Positions 56,652 through 64,000 of a DNA stretch of 64,000 bases are shown in pieces (the stretch's first letter is position 1; every line of letters begins with the position of its first letter). The translations under genes and the position numbers were made by a program. The notes below the pieces were generated by a model. The model was not told where the DNA came from. It saw only the letters and a list, made by a program, of their open reading frames with translations, and did not search any database. Source of the stretch: Fistulifera solaris (lineage: Eukaryota; Bacillariophyta; Bacillariophyceae; Naviculales; Stauroneidaceae); contig AP026137.1 in assembly GCA_030295235.1 (NCBI GenBank), forward strand, positions 186,001 through 250,000. Direction: 5' to 3'.

Positions 56652-59536
56652 CTAATATTTACCAGGGGGGAAGCCGGAACACGTTGCCAGATGTTCCACC
56701 TTCTGCCCAGCTGATGTGAAGCTCACTTTTACCTTTAGCACAACGTTCTTGGTTCCCAGCATATTGTTCGTTACTTTTATCTTTTGACTTACCACCCTTG
56801 AGCCTGGTGGGACGGTTGTAGACGAAGGAGGTTCCATTTCCATCTGAATGTACTTCGGAACGGCTACTTGCAAACTCATTCCTACCAGAGGTCCAGGTGT
56901 TGTGTTTTGAAAATGCGCGATCAAGGTTGACTTCTGCGGTGCCATGGCTTCGGGTTTCAGGCATTCAAACTCTAAAGTAAGACCTCCATGCGAAAATCCC
57001 GGAACTCGTACGCTATTCGACACTGGCGTCGGGGCACCAAAGAGATCTTGTGAACTAGTTGCCGGCTGAGCAGGAGCCATAGAGCCACCGAAAATGTCTA
57101 AGGGGGATGATGCCGGCATGGCAGTGGAAGGTGGCGCACCGAACAAATCCATGGGATTGCTGGGAGCGGGCATAGTTTGTGATACAACAGGAGGGGCACC
57201 GAATAGATCCATAGGATTGACCACGGGCGCGGCAGAGATTGGTGCCGCAGGGGCTGCGAAGATATCTGAAAGTAGGTCAAGATCGCTCGGACCAGCCGCG
57301 GGAGCGCTGGTAGGTCCATTCGACACGGTTTCTCCGCCTCCAAATAAATCAAGTAAGTCGCCTCCACTACTTGGTGCAGGAGCAGAAGCCACAGTTCTAC
57401 GCACGGGAATAGAATCATCTCCGTTCGCAAACTCATCAGCAGATAGACGTTTCTGCAGGATTTTTATATCAACCACAGGCATTCGAGCTAGAGCTTCTTT
57501 CGCAGCAGCAACAACGCCTTCGCTAACACCTTCACCAACGCTACTTTCTGCTGTTACCCCAAACAAATCAGCATCAGTGCTGGCCTTTGGTTGACTGAGT
57601 CGTGGAAGTTTTTGGCCCTTCGTTGCGTGGAGCAACGCATTGTATTCGCACGAGCGGACCTGTACCTCCAGACTTCGACTGGTTTGATCTTTTGTAGCAG
57701 CTTCTGTAATCGCTCCGACGCCATTGGATCGTGCGAAAGCCTTTGACTTAACTTGACATAGGCTGTCAACACTCGTTGCTTCACAAAATCCGGGCATGCG
57801 TGGCGTTTCGTTAGCTGCTCTACGGCCTTGACAATTTCCATGGGCTCCATTGCCTGAAATGTAATTGGTTGCTGGTCGCCATCGGCGGGGACATATTGAT
57901 AGGGCTGCATCAAAAGTTCTCCGTACTCTCCGATGCACCACACACCGACCGACAACAAGCCATGCTGGGAACCGTCATCATCCCGAAGTGCTTTGCAAAG
58001 CTTGTGTACAGCAAATGCATGAATATCCGCAGACGCTCGAGAAATGTACACTACAGTTGCCGATTGAACGTTGCGAGATGCCTCACGGCCAGCAATCGTC
58101 AACGTTGTGATCAATGTATCCACGCGCCACTGATCCGAGGGACTGTAACGATCTACGACCTTTAGAATACGAGCACAGATGTCACCACGATGCTCCGTGG
58201 GACAAAGCACCAGATAGTTCAACAATTCTGCTGTCAATGACTCTACATTGGACTCATTCACAAGATGGTAAATGAGTTCTAGAGCACGTTGCCGAATGCT
58301 GACATCCGGATCTTTCAAGCAATCCACAACAGTCGTGCGATGGCGCTGCAAAGCAGACATGGCGTTATTGGTCGATTCTCCGAGTCCACTGTTCAATTCG
58401 TGCTGCTTCTGTTCCGCGATGCACCGAGAAAGAGTGTTCAACGCCACATACCGAATGTTATTATCCCGATTTAACAAGAATCGTCCAAGAATATTGACGG
58501 CTAGCACCCGGAGACCATCCTCACAGGGAATCGCCATGATCGTCTGTACGCACTCGTACAAGATAGCGTTTCCAGCATTCTTGGCCGAATCTGTGTTACT
58601 GGCGACCTGCGCGAGCACATCGTTCATTTCTTCCGTCGCTTGCTCGTTATTGGATCCCAACATGCGCAACAAAGTCAATAACTGGACCTGCAAGAAGGGA
58701 TCTGAGATGCCCCCGACGTCATGATCCGCGGAATATCCCGACGTTTGCAAGTTGCGGAGCATCTTGACCAGTGTTGGGACCAAACGCAGGAATGCCGTTC
58801 GACACGGCGTCTCTTCGTCCGGCGAAAGACCCTCCTCGATCGCATTGCGCGTATCAATTACGAGAACTTGCGTCATGAGTTGCACGACCGTAATCAATAC
58901 ACCGTGACTCTTGTCTTTGAGAAGTGACACGACGCGGTCGACGAAATCTTCCACCAACTCGGGGCACTTGCTCAAGCAACGACCCATGGCCAAACAGGCC
59001 TTCTTTCGTAGATACGCCAAAGGTGATTTGAGGTGTTTGTCGACTTCCGGTGCCAAGTCTCGCGACATGTCGGCCGTAGCAAGGTTTCCGATGGCACAGA
59101 GAGACAATCCCGCCACAAACTTGTTGTCCGAATTCAAATCATTTTTCAACGCGTTTGTCGAGAGCATGAGGACATCCGCATCTTCGGTCAACAAGAGCAT
59201 CATCCCGAGATAACCAATACGCTTTTCGGGGGAAATGCGGTGAAGCGGTAAGTTTCATACATTCCAGCTGACCGAAATGCGTTGGGTATCCTAGAGAGAA
59301 AAGGTGCAACAGGAATGAGAGGAGTGGCTTTTTCAATCAATAACAACGTCTTGCAACAACATACCGAGCATATGAATGAAAAGCAATTTGGCAACATTAC
59401 GATGACGATAGTGTGCTTGCTCTTCTTTAATGGCCGTTCGAATCATAGCGGACTCCTTGGCAATCACCGCACGCTCTTCCGCGGCCGTTTTGCAAGCGCG
59501 AACCTTGCGAATCAAATCTCGCAATCGCATCGACAT
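56652..59536 (-). CDS. AP1G: AP-1 complex subunit gamma (gamma-adaptin)
   Basis: This is the large subunit of the clathrin adaptor AP-1, which sorts cargo at the trans-Golgi network and endosomes. Exon 1 is 59536-59365 ([20 protein letters not shown], then [15 protein letters not shown]), the intron 59364-59291, exon 2 59290-56652. The trunk shows [55 protein letters not shown] and [12 protein letters not shown]. The hinge carries repeated clathrin- or adaptor-type boxes (DLFGG, DLFGAPP twice, DIFGG, DLFGAP). The ear ends [16 protein letters not shown]. Two frame breaks lie at mononucleotide runs: C5 near 59226 (four C would fit: [11 protein letters not shown]) and A3 near 57690 (four A would fit: [12 protein letters not shown]). 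With both corrected the protein has 936 residues, a normal length, so both are most likely sequence errors. Confidence 0.9.
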
Positions 59537-60082
59537 GTTGACGAGGGTGTCTCTTTCACTACAATTTTAATGCGACAAAATGACGTGACTACAAATTCGG
59601 TTCTTTTGCTGCTGCAAGGAATGCAGCACGACTTGCGCCTCCGATAACAGCAAGTATGATTGCAAATAATAATAAAAAAACGCTTGCGGTGCGGACGCAA
59701 CAACGCAACAGGCCATCGTCGCGTGGCTCGTTCTCGGCACTCGGCATTCGTTCGCTGCGACCGTTGCGGTCGGCGGTCATTGCGTGACTCACTCTATCTT
59801 AGGAAGTACTTTTCCATAAAAGGACCATAGTTCGGGTACCAGTGCGGTGATTATTTAGAAGATCGTGTAACTGTGCGACTAGATGCGTCATCAGCTTTCG
59901 TCGGTCATGTGTCCGTCATCGATACGCCCGTCGTCCGTCTCCAAGATCGGATGATGTTTTTTCTTTTTCATGAAAATGCGACGAGATGATGTTGTGATGT
60001 TGATGATTTGCTATAGTTTTTACGACTTGCTTTCTTTCAACTCTAATATTTTAATGCTTTCATCTCTTCTGTTTTAGATAGA
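59537..60082. other. Intergenic, divergent promoters
   Basis: Between the divergent AP-1 gamma and oxidoreductase genes. Short open frames have no recognisable product. Nothing else is seen. Confidence 0.45.
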
Positions 60083-61354
60083 ATGACAACACACGGGAAA
60101 GTGAACGTATTAATGGTCGGTACGGGCGAGTACACAACCGGATACGTCGGAGGTAAGGCCGCCGACAGTGACAAAGGCGCCGGAGTGGTCGCTTTGACCA
60201 TGTTCGATATGCGCCGCCGCCAAAAAGTAGACCGTCTCGGTATGTGCGGTGTCAATGGAACAAAGTTTCCGGGTATTCGTCAACATATGCAACGCTGTAT
60301 TGGAGATGTCTATCAGGGAATGGGTGATTTGGCCTGTGACACCTTTCCTCGCGACGATGAAATTGCCCCGGAAGCATACAAAACAGCCGTGGCTTCGTTT
60401 CGAGCCGGAGATGTCGCGATCATCTTTACTCCCGATGATACTCATTACGATATCGCCATGGAGTGCATTCAACACGGCATGCATGTCATGGTGACGAAAC
60501 CGATCGTGCAGAATCTACAACACCACCACGCTCTCTGCGAGGCGGCGAAAGCCAAGAACGTCTTGGTGGCGGTCGAAGTTCACAAACGCTTGGATCCTTT
60601 CTACGCAGATGCCCGTGATCGAGCTCGAACATCGCTGGGAGATTTCCAGTACATGTACGCGTACATGTCTCAGCCGAAACATCAACTGGAAACGTTCAAA
60701 GCCTGGGCGGGAAAATCGTCAGACATTTCGTATTATCTTAACTCTCATCACATTGATTGGTCCGAGTGGACTTTGGCCGGTATGGCACGTCCCGTTCGGG
60801 TCACGGCTACCGCTTCTACGGGGATTGCCCACTCGAAAGGAATGCCCACGGAAGATTCGATCACATTGACGGTGCAGTGGGAAAATCGGCAGAGCGGCGC
60901 GCTCGGTTGTGCGGTCTATACATCCTCGTGGGTGGCCCCGAAAAGTGATGTTCACTCGCAACAGCGCTTCTTTTATATGGGATCCAAAGGCGAGATCAAT
61001 GTGGATCAGGCACATCGTGGGTGTACCGTGTCGACCGATGAGGGTGGTTTTGCATCAGTGAATCCTCTCTTCATGAAGTATACGCCCACGAACGGAATGT
61101 TTTCGGGGCAATCGAGCTACGGAGTCAAAAGCTTTGAAAACTTTATCGATGCTTGCGCTGCTATTAATGCAGGAAAGGCACATCCATCAGATTTTGATGA
61201 TGGTTCTCTCGCCACTGTACACACGACATTGCAGGGTACTGCTATACTAGAGGCAGGTCGAAAGAGTCTTGACAGCGATGGAAGACCGATGGACATTCTG
61301 TATGACAATGATGGTTTGGATCCTATTTCGATTAAACCTCACGAGTTTAGTTGA
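60083..61354 (+). CDS. D-galacturonate reductase-like Gfo/Idh/MocA oxidoreductase
   Basis: The single exon encodes 423 residues. The N-terminal Rossmann domain starts [18 protein letters not shown], followed by [36 protein letters not shown] and the VTKP motif with the likely catalytic Lys. The second half has the family's mixed sheet: [43 protein letters not shown] and [11 protein letters not shown]. These strings closely follow fungal D-galacturonate reductases (GaaA/Gar1 type), which reduce D-galacturonate to L-galactonate with NAD(P)H. In algae such a step could serve ascorbate synthesis or uronate use. No signal peptide is seen, so it is probably cytosolic. Family assignment is firm; the substrate is inferred from remembered similarity. 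Confidence 0.8.
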   Translation: MTTHGKVNVLMVGTGEYTTGYVGGKAADSDKGAGVVALTMFDMRRRQKVDRLGMCGVNGTKFPGIRQHMQRCIGDVYQGMGDLACDTFPRDDEIAPEAYKTAVASFRAGDVAIIFTPDDTHYDIAMECIQHGMHVMVTKPIVQNLQHHHALCEAAKAKNVLVAVEVHKRLDPFYADARDRARTSLGDFQYMYAYMSQPKHQLETFKAWAGKSSDISYYLNSHHIDWSEWTLAGMARPVRVTATASTGIAHSKGMPTEDSITLTVQWENRQSGALGCAVYTSSWVAPKSDVHSQQRFFYMGSKGEINVDQAHRGCTVSTDEGGFASVNPLFMKYTPTNGMFSGQSSYGVKSFENFIDACAAINAGKAHPSDFDDGSLATVHTTLQGTAILEAGRKSLDSDGRPMDILYDNDGLDPISIKPHEFS

Positions 61355-61446
61355 ATGATTCACAGATTATATTACGACGGATTAGTTAAAAAGGTGTGAA
61401 AATTAAGTAATCACACGGTTTTACAACATTAGTTCATAATTCGCCT

Positions 61447-64000
61447 CTATTGACCTGGCGGAGGTGGTGGCGGCGGAGGCATGGCGGTACGTTGAGGAGG
61501 CAGCCCATGTTGAGCGACAGCTCGACCAGGAGGCGGCGGCATCACGTAGCCTGCAGATGCACCACTTGGCGGCCCGGGCCGCGGAGGTCCTCCAAACTGT
61601 CCTTGTGATCCAGACTGTGAAGGAAAGGTGGGCGGAGCCGAGTGAGGTGGAGGCATGGACGTTTGTTGTGGCGGCGGAGGCTGCATTCCGTGCGGTGGCG
61701 GAGGTGGACCGGTTGCCTGTTGCTGAGATGGTGGTGGCTGAATTCCGTGAGGTGGCGGAGATGGACCGCTAGAATGTTGCTGTGGCGGTGGGGTTGCATT
61801 CCGTGCTGTGGCGGATGTGGACCGGATACATGCTGTGGTGGCGGCGGTGGCTGCATACCACGCTGCGGCGGTTGTGGGGGTGGCATTCCGTATTGTGGCG
61901 GTGGAGGTCCTGCGTTTGGTGGCGGCGGTGCGGCCATGCCACCCATAGGGGTGCCATGGGCCTTCCCGGCTGAGGTGGAGGCATGGCTTGCGAGGGAGGA
62001 TAACTTCCCGGTGCTCCTGGTGGCCCCGGTCGTCCTGGGGGACCAGGCATTGGGCCCGGTGGACCAGCAGCAGGTAAACGAGCTCCAGCAGACGCACCAG
62101 GGTTGTGAACAAAGTCCATGAACTCTAAATAACTGTGGGTACCTCCTTGGAACGATGCACGGTCTTCGACCATAAACCAAAAGAATCGCCCTTCCCAGAA
62201 AGCGTCACCCTCTTTTACGATATTTATTTTTGCACTGACGGTGTAGGGATCGGCAACATCATCACGTAATGCGTGCACGATGGCACCGAATCGAGTTGCG
62301 AACGAGTCACCACTCGTCAACACCTTGATCTGATAAAAAGATAAAAAACAATCAAATTAAGTCTCTAAGGTTGAAAAAGAAAACAAAACAACGGAAGTCT
62401 TGCTTACCTGCTGAGGATCAACATCGTCTAGTGAGTGGACGCCGAACAAGGATCCGATCACATTCATATCGGCCGTCCGTCCAACCCAGAGATACATTTC
62501 AACGCCGTTGTCAAGCAAAAAGACGCCATCGCTGGTCAACCTTTCTACGCTAAGATTGGCTACAGGGGGTAGCAGAATTCGGTTGCGTCCCGCCGTTGTG
62601 TCCTCGTCGCTTTCGTTCACCGAGTCTTCGCTAGGAAGACCCGCCGACTCGCCCATATTGTGAATCTCAAACATACGAGGATACACATAGTGTTTCGAGT
62701 CTTCGACATACATAGTGTTCAACAAATGATGCGCCTGAATTCTCTCATCTGGATGCACATCAGTTCCACCACGAAACGCAACATTCTTCATCATTGCAAG
62801 AGTGTAAAGGGGGAGCAATTGCAAATTATCCGGAATGGATTTGTCCTCTCCTGCTCCTCCAACGCTTTGATCCGCCGGAGGCACAGCGTAACCAGAAACC
62901 ATGCGCTTATCCCCTCCCTTGGCAGAACGAATCACTTCCACGCAGACTTGTTGCATTCGCATGCGTGCTTGGTCCAGGCCTGTCTTCAGCGAGAAATCAA
63001 GGGCCTGCTTAGCCATCAGCGCCGAGCAAGCATCGCAATCAATAGAAGCAATAACATCGGAGGTCGACGAAGTGACGGGAAGGGCTTGAGTCATCACGCG
63101 AATTCGACGTTCACCCACAGAACTCGTGTACAAAAGCGCCGCTTGCACTGTGACAAAGCTCTGTAGCAAATTTTGATCATCATGCGCCAAGTCGAATGCA
63201 TAAATTGAATCCGTATTACAATTGGGCAATGCCATCAGATCTTGTCCACGAATGAAGAAGTTTCCGTAGAAATTGGTAATCTTCATTCCCTTAGTACAGC
63301 GAATACGCATCACAGCCTCAAAAGCAGTTGTTTGGGTGAGGTTCTTGTTCAACTGCTCTTCAAAACGCTGACCATCACGTTCTAAATTGAACGACGGATA
63401 AGAGTGAAGGGTACCCGCGGTGTATTTGGGTAAATCGCCCAAGGATGCCAAATCCATGTATTGATACGGAAACAAGTACATGTCTACCGAAATCTGGTTC
63501 CGACTAAATTCAATGGCGGTATCTTTGTACCATGTATTTTCTGGACGAAGAACTTTCACTTCGTTGGGTGTTCCCATCAAGGCGGGCTGTTCGCGTGGTT
63601 TCAGACTACCGTCTCCCATATTGGGCAGAATGGATTGAAAGACGCACATTTTGCCGCCTATATCCTTCATCACGGTATATGCAGCCTTGAGCGCCGATCC
63701 GAGACAAGACTGCGATACGACTGGGTTGGCAGCAAACATATCGGGCAAATTATCCAAGAAGGTATCCACCACGGCACGCGATTCCCGCAAATTGACCAAT
63801 AAGTGTTCTGGCAACGGAACGAAAAGGTTCTTCAAGTCCGAAACGACCAACATCTGCGGACTCGACAGATCTGGAGCCAAGTTGTAGTAATGAACCGAGC
63901 TGTCGAATGTCACAAATGCCACCTTGGTGCGACCAAGTCCAGGTAGATCATCCAAACTCGCTTTGATTCCCTGAGCGGCAGCTGCCAACATACCACTGCG
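61447..64000 (-). CDS. SEC24: Sec24, COPII cargo-binding subunit (5' part outside the window)
   Basis: Sec24 binds cargo in the COPII coat at ER exit sites. The window holds the part from the trunk onward: RTKVAFVTFDSSVHYYNL, MLVVSDLKNLFVPLPE, SCLGSALKAAYTVM, ISVDMYLFPYQYMDLASLG, the helical domain CDACSALMAKQALDFSL, and the gelsolin-like domain LTSDGVFLLDNGVEMYLWVG. An intron lies at 62330-62407 (GTAAGC to TATCAG, phase 0), then TSGDSFATRFGAIVHALR. After SYLEFMDFVHN a Pro/Gly/Gln-rich tail of about 220 residues follows, ending MPPPPPPPPGQ. Two frame breaks in this tail lie in C- or G-runs (near 61970 and 61790) and would each be closed by one added base. Usually the proline-rich part of Sec24 lies at the N-terminus, so the tail is unusual. 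The N-terminus and zinc finger lie beyond 64000. Confidence 0.88.

Overview
The window is nuclear DNA of a photosynthetic stramenopile, most probably a pennate diatom close to Phaeodactylum tricornutum. The reasons are short GT-AG introns of 64 to 141 nt, a fused phylloquinone-synthesis (PHYLLO) gene, presequences that end in the diatom plastid pattern (signal peptide followed by an aromatic F at the cleavage site), and large families of secreted proteins without clear relatives outside diatoms. The species is an inference from gene content, not from a search.

Layout. 1-6.5 kb: the 5' part of a secreted Thr/Pro-rich protein (-), a GPI inositol-deacylase PGAP1 (+), a very small histone-fold protein (-) and a mitochondrial-carrier-family protein with a plastid-type presequence (+). 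6.5-9.3 kb: gene-poor, AT-rich DNA with a decayed direct duplication. 9.3-14 kb: an unrecognised gene (-), a membrane protein with a SAM domain (-) and the first member (A) of a family of secreted, probably GPI-anchored proteins (-). 14.6-21 kb: PHYLLO (-), domain order MenF-MenD-MenH-MenC plus an extra C-terminal SRPBCC domain. 21.6-26.2 kb: a decayed family member B (+), a C-terminally shortened member C (+) and the 5' part of a GDP-fucose O-fucosyltransferase-like gene with a 6-nt exon (+). 26.9-33.1 kb: a very large FAS1-domain adhesin (-) whose stalk consists of dozens of 28-residue repeats. 34.6-38.1 kb: intact family members E and D (+). 38.5-42.5 kb: Med22-like (-), rhomboid protease (+) and an unrecognised, frame-broken gene (+).

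42.9-56.2 kb is the most unusual part. Two arms in inverted orientation each carry a frame-broken CDC20/Fizzy WD40 gene and the same unrecognised basic-tailed gene. They flank a 4-kb core with a glutathione-S-transferase-like gene (+) and an Omp85/POTRA gene (-). The left arm is interrupted by a 1,653-bp element with terminal inverted repeats of about 220 bp, and the right arm shows the matching empty site. Inside this element lie two arrays of C4/G4 runs spaced at 10 bp.

56.6-64 kb: AP-1 gamma adaptin (-), a D-galacturonate-reductase-like oxidoreductase (+) and the 3' two thirds of Sec24 (-) with an unusual proline-rich C-terminal tail.

Many otherwise well conserved genes (AP-1 gamma, PHYLLO, Omp85, Sec24, the first gene) carry one or two frame breaks, each lying at a short mononucleotide run. 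This looks like residual sequencing or assembly error rather than gene death and should be kept in mind throughout. Several genes bear on the secretory route and cell surface (PGAP1, Sec24, AP-1 gamma, the secreted family, the FAS1 adhesin, the fucosyltransferase-like fragment), but nothing in the sequence shows that they are co-regulated.
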